From CAVYGM01 sp963768025 (GTDB lineage: Bacteria; Bacteroidota; Bacteroidia; Cytophagales; Spirosomataceae), in contig CAVYGM010000005.1 of assembly GCA_963768025.1 (NCBI GenBank), forward strand, positions 1 through 64,000: a stretch of DNA of 64,000 nt, written 5' to 3'. The notes below the pieces were generated by a model. It made no database searches, was not told the origin of the DNA, and saw only the letters and a program-made list of their open reading frames with translations. Positions within the stretch are counted from its first letter, which is position 1, and each line of letters begins with the position of its first letter. Shown piece by piece: positions 1-8,541 of the stretch. Position numbers and translations under genes: made by a program.

Positions 1-11
1 AATCCGAAATC

Positions 12-45
12 GGGGTAGTTAGCACATTTAGGGTATATCCGCCAC
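12..45 (+). repeat. Tn3 left terminal inverted repeat
   Basis: 34-bp terminal repeat starting GGGGTAGTTAGCACATTT and ending ATCCGCCAC. It matches the reverse complement of 3942-3975 at 31 of 34 positions, the three differences being single substitutions. A GGGG start is typical of Tn3-family ends. Confidence 0.95.
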
Positions 46-74
46 CAAAATCAATCAACTAATTGTTAGACAGG

Positions 75-699
75 TCACTGTACTAATAGTTTTCGTTTTT
101 CCAGATACTCTTTCAGGGATTGATAACGGCCGTATCCAAGGTGAACACGAATAATGGTGTTGATCGGCACGCCCAGGCCGTGCAGATGCACTATCTTTTC
201 GCGGTCTTTGTCGTAGATCGACTTTTGAATCACCCCCTTGGGTTTGCCCAGGACGATACCCCGCTCCTTGCGAGCGCGCAGGCCTTCCTTAGTCCGCTCC
301 GAGACGAAGTCCCGTTCAAGTTCGGCCATCATCGAAAAGACCGTCAGTAGAGACCTTATTGGTCATTTCGTGCTGGTTCTTCGGGTCAATATCCAGCCCC
401 TGCTTCACTAGGATCAACCGGCACCGTTTCCTGCCGATCAATTCTTCGATCAACCCCAGCACCTCCCGGATGGACCTACCCAGCCGGGAAAGCTCCGAGA
501 CGATCACCGTGTCCTGCGAATCCACCCGATCGACCAACTCAGTCAGCCGCCGTTGCTCGGTTGACTTGCGGGAGGACATTTCCACCTCCATCCATTCATC
601 GACAGTCCACCGCCGGTCGACCACATACCGGGCAATCAGACTCTTCTGGGAATCGGCGGACTGCTCTGCTGTCGACACGCGCACATAGCCATAAATCAT
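75..699 (-). pseudogene. tnpR: Tn3 resolvase (serine recombinase), one frameshift
   Basis: Serine recombinase of the resolvase/invertase family, which would resolve transposition cointegrates at the adjacent res region. The N-terminal part (start 699) has the catalytic motif YVRVSTAEQ with Ser9 and the SRLGRS motif. The C-terminal part, in another frame from about 332, has ELERDFVSERTKEGL followed by a helix-turn-helix region. The frames join near 330-345: deleting one T in the stretch coding for NKVST restores NKVLLTVFSMMAELERDF. A single-base insertion is therefore the only lesion seen; it may be a sequencing error rather than a true pseudogene. Combined length, about 205 aa, is normal for the family. 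Confidence 0.88.
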
Positions 700-825
700 G
701 GTTGAAAAGGGGGCTTCGTTCTTAAGGGTGTTTGCACGGGTAAAAGTACCATATTCTTATGCTTTTACACGTACCTTAACACCATCCATTCTCATCGCCT
801 TAAACGCTCGTTATCACCGAACCCG
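700..825. promoter_or_regulatory. divergent promoter and probable res site of the Tn3 transposon
   Basis: The 126 bp between the diverging resolvase and transposase starts. It contains a dyad with arms GTAAAAG (740-746) and CTTTTAC (762-768), part of a longer imperfect inverted repeat between about 731 and 775. In Tn3-like elements the resolvase binds three such sites here, both repressing the two promoters and catalysing resolution. Only one dyad is clear by eye. Confidence 0.6.
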
Positions 826-3800
826 ATGCCTACCATTCGGCCGATCTTGGAAAAGACCCATCAGCGTGAGTTCGAGACACCGCCCAACTTCACCTATGCC
901 CAGCGTCGGTTCTTCTTCCAGATCACGGATGAGATCAAACCGGTACTGGCCAGTTTGGACAGCCCGACGAACCAAGCGGGATTTTTGCTCCAGCTGGGCT
1001 ACTTCCGAGCGGCCTGCCGATTCTTCTCACCAGCGACCTTTGCTCAAAAGGACTGGGAGTTCACCGCTCGGCGCGTCTCGCGCAAGGGAGCCGCCCCACC
1101 AACGCCAGGTTATGCAGACTCAACGGCCCGGCGTCACCGGAGCCTGGTCCTGACCCTGCTCGAAGTGATGCCCTTCGCCGACGCTGTTCGGGAACGGTGC
1201 CAGCAGGAGGCCAACGAACTTGTAGCCCAAGGCTTGCGTCCGCCCCAGGTCTTCGGCAGTTTGTGTGACTTTCTCCGGGGGCACCGCATGGAGATACCAG
1301 CCTACTCGGCATTCGTCGACGTGATAAACCGAGCCCTCCAGAACTTCGACACGCACCTGCGCCGAGTGCTCCACACCCACCTCGATGAAGTCCAACGAGA
1401 GGCGCTCCTCTCATTGCTGGAACAGACGGCCGAAGGCCAGACTCCGCCGTATGCGACTGCACCCATGCAACTGACTCGGCTGCGAAACACCCAGGAGCTG
1501 ATGAATCTGAAAGCCATTCGAGAAAACGTCAGGCACTTCCGCTTACTCAAAGCGCTTTATCATCGGTGTCAACCCATTCTGGAGGCACTGGCCCTACACG
1601 ATGCGGTGGTTGAAGACTACGCCCTGGAGGTGATGCGGAGCCGAAGCTGGCAGGTCAAACGATGGGTGGGCCAGGAGTTGCACCTGTTGTGCTTCATCCA
1701 GTACCAGTACTTTTATCTGAACGACACCCTGGCCAAAACCCTGGTCATGGCCACGGAAAACAGCGTCAACCAATGTGAGAAGAATTACAAAGCTGACCGC
1801 CAGGAACGATACAGCCACAACCTGGGCCAGTTGACCGATATTCTCCAGGAGTACATCGGTCAGGCCGGACGACTGGATCAGATGCAGGAAGCGAGTTACG
1901 ACTTCTCCAAATCCATGGACGAAAAGTTCAAGACCTTATTGGCCGACCTGCGTAGTCCCGAGACGGCCTCTTTTCTGGCCAAGTTGCCTTTGGTGCGTGA
2001 CTTATACGCTCAGACCACCCGCCATCTGAAAGATGGCGATTACTACGATGAGATCGCCAAGGGGTCACAGAAGTTGCAGAACCGGGTGGCGGACCTGATC
2101 CGGCATCTGGAATTCAGCACCGAACCGGCGGGAGAAGAATTGGCTCAGGCGATTCGCGTCTTCCAACAGAAGGATGGTGTGCTGACGGGTAGCGTGCCCA
2201 CTGATTTTCTGAAGCCAGCCGAACTGGCCAACGTCCGGGATGCCGACGGCAGACTGCGCGTCAGCCTATACAAAGCCCTGTTGGCCCGGCACATCATGAG
2301 GGGCATCAAGGCGGGAAATGTCTTTCTGCCAACTTCGCATCACTACAAGTCGGTGGATGATTACCTGATCGACGAACGGACCTGGCAGAACACCAAACAG
2401 ACGCTGCTGGAAAGGGCGGGTATGCGGCATCTGGAATGCTGGGAGACGGTTGCCGACGAGTTGCGGGGGCGGTTGCGGAACCAGTACGCCAGCACGATGG
2501 CCCGCATTGATTCGGGCGAAAACCTGTGGGTCGAAAAACGAAAGGACAACACGTTGCGCTTTAGAACACCTACGCTGGAAGAGCCGGAAGACGGGGTCGT
2601 GGTCGACTTGTTTCCCCAGGACCGGATTATTCCACTCTTCGAAGTGCTGGAAACGGTTAACCGGACCTGTCAGTTTTCCGACACGTTCGAACCGGCCCGT
2701 TTGGAGCACCAGCGGGAAAGACCCTCTCCTAACCTGTTCCTGGCTGGCATTATTGGACTGGGATGCAACCTTACGACCGAACGGATTGCCAAGACCGCCA
2801 AGAACTTGTCGGCCGCTACGCTGGAGACGACCGTGCGCAACTATTTCAGCTCTGACAACCTGCTTCGGGCCAATGACCAAGTGAGTTCACTGATTGAAAA
2901 GATGAATGTGGGAATTTTCTTCAATCACAACCCCCTGGGTCGGCACACGTCCAGCGACGGGCAGAAATTCGCCTTGGGCTTTGACTCTATTCACAGCACC
3001 TACTCGTCTAAATACTTCGGCAAAGAGAAGGGAGTCACTATTTACAGCTTCATAAGTGCGATTCACAATCTGTTTTACTCGACTGCCTTCTCGGCCTCCG
3101 ACCGCGAAGCCTGGTACGTAATCGACGGACTGATGCACAATGACGTGGTGCGCTCACAGATTCACTCGACCGATTCCCACGGAGCCACCGATCCGGTATT
3201 CAGTGTGTCGCATCTGTTGGGGGTTGACTTCCAGCCACGCCTGGCCAACCTTCACCGGCAGAAACTCCACGGCATGGCGGGCGTGCCCATGAGCCATCCT
3301 ACGGATTACCAACTGACGATAGGGGATGAAATGGACGAAGCTGTCGTGAGCAGGCAGTGGGACCGGATTCTGCGCCTGGTGGTGAGTATCAAACTCAAGC
3401 ACTCGCTGGCCTCCCTGGTGATGAAGCGGCTCAACTCGTATGCGCTACAGAACCCCTTGTACCAGGCGCTAAAGGAATTGGGCAAGGTGGTCAGAACCGA
3501 TTTCTTGCTGCGCTACATGGACGACGAACAAATGCGCCACCGCACGCACCAGCAGCAAGAGAAGATCGAGAGTGCACACGCCCTGAGCCGGGCGGTCAGC
3601 TATGGCAACAATGGGGTACTCCAATACGCCAATCAGGAGGAATTGTTGACGATGCAGGGCTGCAAACGGTTGATCGAGAACTCGGTGATATGCTGGAATT
3701 ATCTGTACCTGAGCCGCTTATTGATCAATGCGACCAAAGCGGAGCGGGCTGTTATTATGGATATGCTTCCTCACGCATCGCCAGTGGCTTGGCAGCATAT

Positions 3801-3909
3801 CAACTTCCAAGGCGAATTCAACTTCGAGGAAGATCTGGAGCGTGATCCGCTGGAAAATTCGTTGTCAGAAATACTTTCCTATGAGCTAAGAGCAGTTAAA
3901 TCAGAATAA
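826..3909 (+). CDS. tnpA: Tn3-family transposase
   Basis: Full-length 1027-aa DDE transposase that cuts and joins the 34-bp ends during replicative transposition. The catalytic core is visible: Asp about residue 709 in TSSDGQKFALGFDS, Asp about 782 in HSTDSHGATDPVFSVSHLLG, and Glu about 914 in KIESAHALSRAVSYG, with spacing like that of Tn3 TnpA (D689, D765, E895). The C-terminal motif ENSVICWNYLYL corresponds to the family's IVLWNT-Y segment. The reading frame is open throughout, so this is the likely functional gene of the element. The ATG at 826 is the first good start after the divergent control region; an overlapping open frame from 698 has no recognisable protein. Confidence 0.96.
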   Translation: MPTIRPILEKTHQREFETPPNFTYAQRRFFFQITDEIKPVLASLDSPTNQAGFLLQLGYFRAACRFFSPATFAQKDWEFTARRVSRKGAAPPTPGYADSTARRHRSLVLTLLEVMPFADAVRERCQQEANELVAQGLRPPQVFGSLCDFLRGHRMEIPAYSAFVDVINRALQNFDTHLRRVLHTHLDEVQREALLSLLEQTAEGQTPPYATAPMQLTRLRNTQELMNLKAIRENVRHFRLLKALYHRCQPILEALALHDAVVEDYALEVMRSRSWQVKRWVGQELHLLCFIQYQYFYLNDTLAKTLVMATENSVNQCEKNYKADRQERYSHNLGQLTDILQEYIGQAGRLDQMQEASYDFSKSMDEKFKTLLADLRSPETASFLAKLPLVRDLYAQTTRHLKDGDYYDEIAKGSQKLQNRVADLIRHLEFSTEPAGEELAQAIRVFQQKDGVLTGSVPTDFLKPAELANVRDADGRLRVSLYKALLARHIMRGIKAGNVFLPTSHHYKSVDDYLIDERTWQNTKQTLLERAGMRHLECWETVADELRGRLRNQYASTMARIDSGENLWVEKRKDNTLRFRTPTLEEPEDGVVVDLFPQDRIIPLFEVLETVNRTCQFSDTFEPARLEHQRERPSPNLFLAGIIGLGCNLTTERIAKTAKNLSAATLETTVRNYFSSDNLLRANDQVSSLIEKMNVGIFFNHNPLGRHTSSDGQKFALGFDSIHSTYSSKYFGKEKGVTIYSFISAIHNLFYSTAFSASDREAWYVIDGLMHNDVVRSQIHSTDSHGATDPVFSVSHLLGVDFQPRLANLHRQKLHGMAGVPMSHPTDYQLTIGDEMDEAVVSRQWDRILRLVVSIKLKHSLASLVMKRLNSYALQNPLYQALKELGKVVRTDFLLRYMDDEQMRHRTHQQQEKIESAHALSRAVSYGNNGVLQYANQEELLTMQGCKRLIENSVICWNYLYLSRLLINATKAERAVIMDMLPHASPVAWQHINFQGEFNFEEDLERDPLENSLSEILSYELRAVKSE

Positions 3910-3941
3910 CCAATTGTGGTACAGCAAGTTGAAGGCTCTAC

Positions 3942-3975
3942 GTGGCGGATTTACCCGAAATGTGTTAACTACCCC
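3942..3975 (-). repeat. Tn3 right terminal inverted repeat
   Basis: Right 34-bp end, reading inward on the minus strand from GGGGTAGTTAACACATTT. It matches the left end at 31 of 34 positions. It begins 32 bp after the transposase stop codon. Confidence 0.95.
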
Positions 3976-3977
3976 AG

Positions 3978-5639
3978 CTACTCGACTCCGTGCACCTGGG
4001 TGAGCAGATGCTGGGGGCCATCCAGAATCCGGGCTGCGTGCGCCAGGGTGGGGCTAACGGGCGAGTGGGCTGCCAGATACTCTTTTAGAACATCATGAAG
4101 GGAAACGGGCGTGTTCCTGGTATCCCGGACACCTTTCATCCGGCATAGCATATCATCAGGGTCGCCCTCCCGCTCGCAGGCGCACAGGGTGTAGGTACGG
4201 GCAGGATCGAGGGGCTTGCCACCAATACGGACTGCCTGTACCCGCTGGTTGGTAGGCGCGAAGGCGTTAAAATCAACCTCCATGCCCTTAAAACGCACTA
4301 CCCAACCGCCGAACCGTTTACTGGCTTCCTCCGCAAATACATTCTGCAGCTCGTTTTCCAGCCAGCTGATCAGCTGTTTTCCCGTAGCCTTGCCCGTCCG
4401 GACGGTAGCGTCAACGGGCAGCATATCATACAGGTATCCTTCGGTGATGGGTACCCGGCCATCGGGACCGGGGGTACGGGGGGGACAAAACCGAAAACCG
4501 TTGGACAGGGCCACATCGGGCTTTATCTTCCACAACAGCGCATCCGTAATGAGGGTGTCGATGGTGTTTTCAACCACAAAATTGCGGTACAGGGGAACGG
4601 TGCTGTAGCCCAGTACCCGCTCTATGGCAGCCTTGTGCGGGGCTTCGATCTGCTCCACCAGCTGCTTGATAGCCGGGTCTGCTTTGTACGTTTTAGGATT
4701 CACTTCAACCAGCTCGTAGTGATGCTCGGTTACTTTACCGTCTTTCACCGTAATATCAAGCTTTCCGATAAAGGAACCGAAGGCACCGGGCTCCACCACT
4801 TTCGCGTATTTACAGCCGATGGGGGTCCGTACCCGCTCGTGGGTGTCGCCCCCAAAAATATAATCGACCCCTTCGGTATGGGGGTGGTTGGCCAGGGCAA
4901 TCTGCTGGGAAAGGCCCAGGTGAGCCAGTACAATGACCACATCGCACTGTTCCTGATTCCGGAGCACATCAACCCAGTACTTTATGTTCTCCTCCGGTTT
5001 GGTATACACAATCCCTTTGCTGTACAGGGGCGACTGGCGGATGGGAACCAGAGGGTCCGTATAACCCAGAAAGCCAATCTTGACGCCCAGTCGGTATACC
5101 GTGTGGTAAGGCTGAAAAATCAGTTCGCCTGGTTTGCCAGCCCCCTGATCGTGGTACATGTTCGTACACACTTTGGGGGCATTGAGCCCGCCCAGCAGGT
5201 GCTGCATGGCTTTTTTGTAGTAAACCACCTCCCAGTTGCCCGGCAGGAACAAATCATAGTTCATGGCATTGAGCAGCGGAACAAACGCCTGACCTTCTGT
5301 TTTGACGGACAGCATACTGCCCTGAAACATATCGCCGGTATCGATCAGAACCGTATTCTCCGGGTTATTCCGGCGCATACGGGCAATGGCGGTGGCCATG
5401 TGCGCGTAACCGCCAGCCTGCCGGAAGGTAAGCGCATCATTCTCCCAGAACAGCTCGTCATGCGCGTGTAGCTGGCAGTGTACGTCCGTGGTTTGCAGCA
5501 AGGTAATGGTGCCGCTACCGGGTTTCGACGGTTCTGCCTGGGGCGCCGGCCGGGCCTGGGCGCTTCCGGTGAGCGGTACGCCCATTGTGGTGGCTCCGGC
5601 CACTAAACTGGTTTGTAGAAAATTACGTCTTGATGTCAT
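3978..5639 (-). CDS. Tat-exported 5'-nucleotidase / SoxB-like metallophosphoesterase
   Basis: 553-aa dinuclear-metal phosphoesterase of the UshA/SoxB superfamily. The N-terminus has a Tat-type signal (SRRNFLQ, then a hydrophobic stretch ending GSAQA). Metal-ligand motifs are TTDVHCQ (D52, H54), DTGDMFQGS (D100, D103), GNWE (N135-E137), VVIVLAHLG and FGGDTHERV. The C-terminal 5'-nucleotidase domain runs from about residue 340. Most 5'-nucleotidases have GNHE; the Trp in GNWE resembles SoxB (GHWE), the manganese enzyme of thiosulfate oxidation. The next gene upstream is a secreted rhodanese, so a periplasmic sulfur role is at least as likely as nucleotide scavenging. The gene is intact; its stop is two bases from the Tn3 right end. 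Confidence 0.88.
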   Translation of the reverse strand: MTSRRNFLQTSLVAGATTMGVPLTGSAQARPAPQAEPSKPGSGTITLLQTTDVHCQLHAHDELFWENDALTFRQAGGYAHMATAIARMRRNNPENTVLIDTGDMFQGSMLSVKTEGQAFVPLLNAMNYDLFLPGNWEVVYYKKAMQHLLGGLNAPKVCTNMYHDQGAGKPGELIFQPYHTVYRLGVKIGFLGYTDPLVPIRQSPLYSKGIVYTKPEENIKYWVDVLRNQEQCDVVIVLAHLGLSQQIALANHPHTEGVDYIFGGDTHERVRTPIGCKYAKVVEPGAFGSFIGKLDITVKDGKVTEHHYELVEVNPKTYKADPAIKQLVEQIEAPHKAAIERVLGYSTVPLYRNFVVENTIDTLITDALLWKIKPDVALSNGFRFCPPRTPGPDGRVPITEGYLYDMLPVDATVRTGKATGKQLISWLENELQNVFAEEASKRFGGWVVRFKGMEVDFNAFAPTNQRVQAVRIGGKPLDPARTYTLCACEREGDPDDMLCRMKGVRDTRNTPVSLHDVLKEYLAAHSPVSPTLAHAARILDGPQHLLTQVHGVE

Positions 5640-5688
5640 CGTTCAGGTTGGTTTATGAGTCACGGACCCGTACAGGGTAGGGAGGTAG

Positions 5689-5866
5689 TCAGTTACCGCC
5701 CGGCCGGCTGCGGGTATCAGGCTCGTTGAGATCCGAAATTTCTTTTAAGGTTACGCTTGAATGATTCGTTCTGAAAACGTTTGGCAGCATGGACAGGCCA
5801 ATCAGGGCATAAAAATAATTGGCCCGGCCCGGGTGCAGAATTTCGTTGGCCAGGTAAGTAAAGTAC
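5689..5866 (-). pseudogene. possible gene remnant, unidentified
   Basis: An open stretch of about 58 codons ending in TGA at 5689-5691 and opened by a stop rather than a start. It reads YFTYLANEILHPGRANYF and onward, a composition that looks like the end of a real protein. There is no start codon and I do not recognise the family. The rest of the 296-bp gap between the phosphoesterase and rhodanese genes holds nothing else I can support. Confidence 0.25.
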
Positions 5867-5935
5867 CCTTATACCGTTCAGGAATGTTGAATGTAGTCGC
5901 TCATTGCGTGTATCAAAGGTGAGTTGATGGCCTAG

Positions 5936-6340
5936 TCAGGGCTTCTTTTTCACTACGGGATACCCGGCTTGATGCCAGGCACCCAGGCCGCCAGTCAGAT
6001 TGTAGACCGTTTTGAAACCAGCCTGCTGCATCTGCTGCATGGCTTTGGCACTCCGGCCACCCACCGCGCAGTACACAAAAACGGGTTTTGTTTTGTCCAG
6101 TTTGGTAAGCTGCCGGCTGAAGTCGGGCGCTAGGAAATCGATCTCGATGGCACCCGGTATTATCCCGGTAGCCGTTTCCTGCGCCGTTCGAACGTCGAGC
6201 ACTGTCTTGGCTGGTATCTTCTGCATCATGACGCGGTACTGGGCCGGACCCAACTGCTGAATAACCTGGGTTTGCCCCCAACCTGGCAGATAGCCGATGC
6301 AAATGAAGAAAATGCTATAAATGAATGAGTTTAAGCCCAT
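5936..6340 (-). CDS. secreted rhodanese-domain protein
   Basis: 134-aa single-domain rhodanese with an N-terminal hydrophobic signal segment (residues 3-20), so it should act in the periplasm or at the membrane. The active-site loop CAVGGRS starts at Cys91, which would carry the persulfide; the preceding strand is KPVFVY and the domain starts with the KTVLDVRTAQE motif. Such proteins pass sulfane sulfur to acceptors or bind it. The ATG at 6340 is chosen over an in-frame TTG two codons upstream. It lies 296 bp upstream of the SoxB-like phosphoesterase in the same orientation, suggesting one sulfur-related unit. Confidence 0.85.
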   Translation of the reverse strand: MGLNSFIYSIFFICIGYLPGWGQTQVIQQLGPAQYRVMMQKIPAKTVLDVRTAQETATGIIPGAIEIDFLAPDFSRQLTKLDKTKPVFVYCAVGGRSAKAMQQMQQAGFKTVYNLTGGLGAWHQAGYPVVKKKP

Positions 6341-6407
6341 GGTCAATAAGGATTAGCAATTTTCATATTTAGTACTGTAAAATTGGCAAATAAGATTTTT
6401 TCATTAA

Positions 6408-6421
6408 GTAACAATTGTTAC
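6408..6421. promoter_or_regulatory. perfect 14-bp dyad upstream of the rhodanese gene
   Basis: GTAACAATTGTTAC is a perfect palindrome 68 bp upstream of the rhodanese start. The GTA-N8-TAC layout is that of Crp/Fnr-superfamily operators, so a redox or sulfur-responsive regulator of that class could act here. Family assignment is inference from the spacing only. Confidence 0.4.
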
Positions 6422-6616
6422 ATATGGGAAAATTGTTCGGCCGAACTGTCTTTTCTGGAATCAGTGCTTTGCTAACCAGGAGTGATTAGGCTATGGGTAC
6501 GGGAAAAGCAAGATTTATTGATTCAACACTAATATCTGATAGTCGACTCAGGCTATCTTGAGCCCGTCAGATTGAAGGGATCGAATAGGCTGACTAATTC
6601 TGTACGCTCAGACAAG

Positions 6617-6850
6617 GAGTACATCAAAAAGTGTGACGGTATGACGTTGCAGGGCAATTGATTCTTTGTTAACAAAGAATATCCTCTATCCAGCTGCCGG
6701 CGGTCCGTCGCACGGTGACCCGGGAAGTGCTGTGGTCCTTCGCAACGTCTGTCATATGAAGGTACATATCCTCAATATTTGGCCGATGATCTACCGGCGC
6801 TTCATCATTGACGGCAATAGGCATATTGCAGAGCCGCATCACTTGATCCA
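6617..6850 (+). pseudogene. broken copy of a pRiA4b ORF-3-like gene with its upstream region
   Basis: Two parts match the complete gene at 43779-44501. The upstream leader (ACATCAAAAAGTGTG ... GGCAATTGATTCTTTG) matches the region just upstream of that gene, and the segment coding KVHILNIWPMIYRRFIIDG followed by NRHIAEPHHLIQ matches its residues 29-60. Coding similarity stops after HHLIQ. The N-terminal part is scrambled, with an extra stretch near 6733-6751. The leader carries a 16-nt insertion (6636-6651) absent from the other copy. This is a truncated duplicate, not a working gene. Confidence 0.8.
6636..6651 (+). repeat. 16-nt micro-insertion (imperfect hairpin plus TGCA)
   Basis: ACGGTATGACGTTGCA is present here but absent from the homologous leader at 44502-44545; removing these 16 nt makes the two sequences collinear. 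The first 12 nt are an imperfect palindrome (ACG/CGT pair, one mismatch) and the last four are TGCA, resembling the tails of the other micro-insertions in this window. Confidence 0.6.
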
Positions 6851-7054
6851 GCCGCAACGGCGTAAGTCACACCTTTTGATGCACTCCCTTTGCGAGGTGA
6901 AAGCTAATTTGCCTTTGCTGTATGCTTAGGAAAGCACCGGATTTGGGAGCCCTCGAAGTAGGCGGACCAGGGGTGATCTACGGAGCCCGTGGCCTCGATC
7001 CAGGGCAGGAGTTTTACCGCTAATAGCCTATCTTAGGGAAAGAAAGTAAGCTGT

Positions 7055-7108
7055 ATAATCAGTGCAACTACGACGGTATTTGCCCGGTTAGTTGCGCTGA
7101 TTATTTTT
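7055..7108 (+). terminator. Rho-independent terminator-like hairpin
   Basis: ATAATCAGTGCAACTA (7055-7070) pairs with TAGTTGCGCTGATTAT (7089-7104) with one G-T-type mismatch, and a run of T follows. No intact gene ends just upstream on the plus strand, so it may be what remains of the gene deleted around 6.85 kb. Confidence 0.6.
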
Positions 7109-7183
7109 GATTCACATTTTAGATTGGAATAAAACTATGTAGATGACCTTTATCAGGTTCAGCACCCTTTGTTTAAAGTCTGG

Positions 7184-7225
7184 TCCCAGCTCACTGAATC
7201 TTAGGGGAGCGTCAGTGAGCTGGGA
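7184..7225. repeat. perfect 14-bp inverted repeat
   Basis: TCCCAGCTCACTGA (7184-7197) and TCAGTGAGCTGGGA (7212-7225) are exact reverse complements with a 14-nt spacer. There is no T-run, so a simple terminator is unlikely. It lies in a 1.1-kb stretch without an intact gene between the rhodanese and integrase genes. Confidence 0.6.
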
Positions 7226-7442
7226 ATCCATACAACAGAACCCGATTCGGATAGTAAGTATTAAAAAAATTGCCTGAATTTAAAATTTTGATGGGTTTCC
7301 CTAGGAAAAGGGTAAAATGATCGCAGTGAGATTTGAATATTTGGTGCCAGTTCCCAGGTTCTTTCAAAATACGCAACTCTCCTAGGCACCAGTTGTCAGT
7401 CAGACGGACGTGACGTTGTTTCAAACTTACCTCTTCCTTTAC

Positions 7443-7467
7443 GTCCGATAAACTTAATTTATCGGAC
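7443..7467. promoter_or_regulatory. perfect dyad just upstream of the integrase
   Basis: GTCCGATAAA and TTTATCGGAC are exact 10-bp inverted repeats around a 5-nt centre (CTTAA), 20 bp before the integrase reading frame. Tyrosine recombinases bind such dyads as core recombination sites, and integrase promoters also carry operator dyads. Either role is possible; no second copy was found in the window. Confidence 0.45.
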
Positions 7468-7487
7468 ATTATCTGTTTTTCATTATC

Positions 7488-8447
7488 TTGCCTTTATATT
7501 TTCTGCTATATGTCTACTCGATTTCCCGCTTCACCGGTCTGACGCTGGCTACCCGCGAGCAGCTCGCCCAACAGACGGCCGCCTTCTTCGCCCGTGGGCT
7601 GGAGGGCGCTGCCAACACCCAGCGTGCCTACCGCTCCGACCTGAACCAGCTGCGCATGTGGCTGGCCGCGCGCGAGCTGGGCGAACTGCCGCTTTCCTCC
7701 GCCACGCTGGCGGCTTATTTGTCCGAGCAGGCCACCCGCAACGCCTGGGCCACGCTGTCACGCCGGATGGCCGCCATCCGCAAGTGGCATAAGCTGAATA
7801 AGCACCCCGACCCGGCCTTGGACGACACGGTGCAGACGGTGCTGGAGGGCATCAAGCGCACGCTGGGCACCGAGCCCGGCCAGGCCCCCGCCTTCGAGAT
7901 CGAGGAATTCAAGGAGAAGATCAGGCTCATTCCCCTGACGCCCGCCGGGCTGCGCGACCGGGCCCTGCTGCTGGTGGGCTTCGTGGGGGCCTTCCGCCGC
8001 TCGGAGCTGGTGGCCCTGGACGTGGAGGGCATTCAGTTCACCCGCGAGGGGGCCGTCATTTCTTATAAAGGCAGCAAGACCAACCAGTACGGCCGCACCG
8101 AGCAGAAGGCGTTGTTCTTCACACCCGACCCCGACACCTGCCCCGTACGGGCGTTGCAGGACTATTTGGCCCTGCTGGGCCGGGAGGCTGGCCCGCTGTT
8201 CGTGCGCATCCGCAAGGGGGATCAGGTCACGGAGGACCGGCTGTCGGACAAGCAGGTGGCCCGCACCACCAAGGCGTATCTGGGGGAGGAGTACTCGGCC
8301 CACTCGCTGCGGGCTTCTTTTGTTACGATCGCCAAACTGAATGGGGCCGACGACTCGCAGATCATGCAGCAGACCAAGCACCGCACCCGCACGATGATCG
8401 ACCGCTACACCCGCGTCCAGCAGGTCGTCCGCACAACGCCGCCATGA
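7488..8447 (+). CDS. tyrosine recombinase / integrase
   Basis: 319-aa integrase with an N-terminal core-binding (SAM-like) domain (about 20-110) and a catalytic domain. The full catalytic set is present: R171 in FRRSEL, K197 in YKGSK, H272 and R275 in HSLRASF, H298 in TKHRT, and nucleophile Y307 in MIDRYTR. It would cut and join specific DNA sites to move an island or plasmid segment. The start is uncertain: the frame opens with TTG at 7488, while an ATG at 7510 is out of frame. Base composition is clearly more GC-rich than its flanks, suggesting separate origin. A decayed copy of its 3' end lies at 53.4 kb on the other strand. Confidence 0.9.
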   Translation: MPLYFLLYVYSISRFTGLTLATREQLAQQTAAFFARGLEGAANTQRAYRSDLNQLRMWLAARELGELPLSSATLAAYLSEQATRNAWATLSRRMAAIRKWHKLNKHPDPALDDTVQTVLEGIKRTLGTEPGQAPAFEIEEFKEKIRLIPLTPAGLRDRALLLVGFVGAFRRSELVALDVEGIQFTREGAVISYKGSKTNQYGRTEQKALFFTPDPDTCPVRALQDYLALLGREAGPLFVRIRKGDQVTEDRLSDKQVARTTKAYLGEEYSAHSLRASFVTIAKLNGADDSQIMQQTKHRTRTMIDRYTRVQQVVRTTPP

Positions 8448-8541
8448 AGCTGGGGCTTTAAAGCGAAACATCCAAATAAGGAAAATGCGCCGCTAAGTCA
8501 GCCCCCCCAGCCAAGATAAATGAGCTATTTGAGAGGAGAAG

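Larger units (their letters stand above)
12..3975 (+). mobile_element. Tn3-family transposon, complete
   Basis: Two 34-bp terminal inverted repeats beginning GGGG enclose a resolvase gene (minus) and a transposase gene (plus) that diverge from a shared control and resolution region, the usual Tn3-family plan. No passenger genes are carried. The five bases outside the left end (AAATC) and right end (AGCTA) differ, so the expected 5-bp target duplication is not visible; either one flank was rearranged after insertion or this copy recombined. The right end lies two bases beyond the stop codon of the neighbouring phosphoesterase gene, which therefore seems intact. Confidence 0.93.

Noticed and set aside
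4635..5471. A 278-codon plus-strand frame inside the phosphoesterase gene.
   Set aside because: Antisense shadow of a conserved minus-strand gene; no domain features.
7212..7469. An 85-codon minus-strand frame upstream of the integrase.
   Set aside because: Overlaps two strong inverted repeats, has no family resemblance and no promoter evidence.
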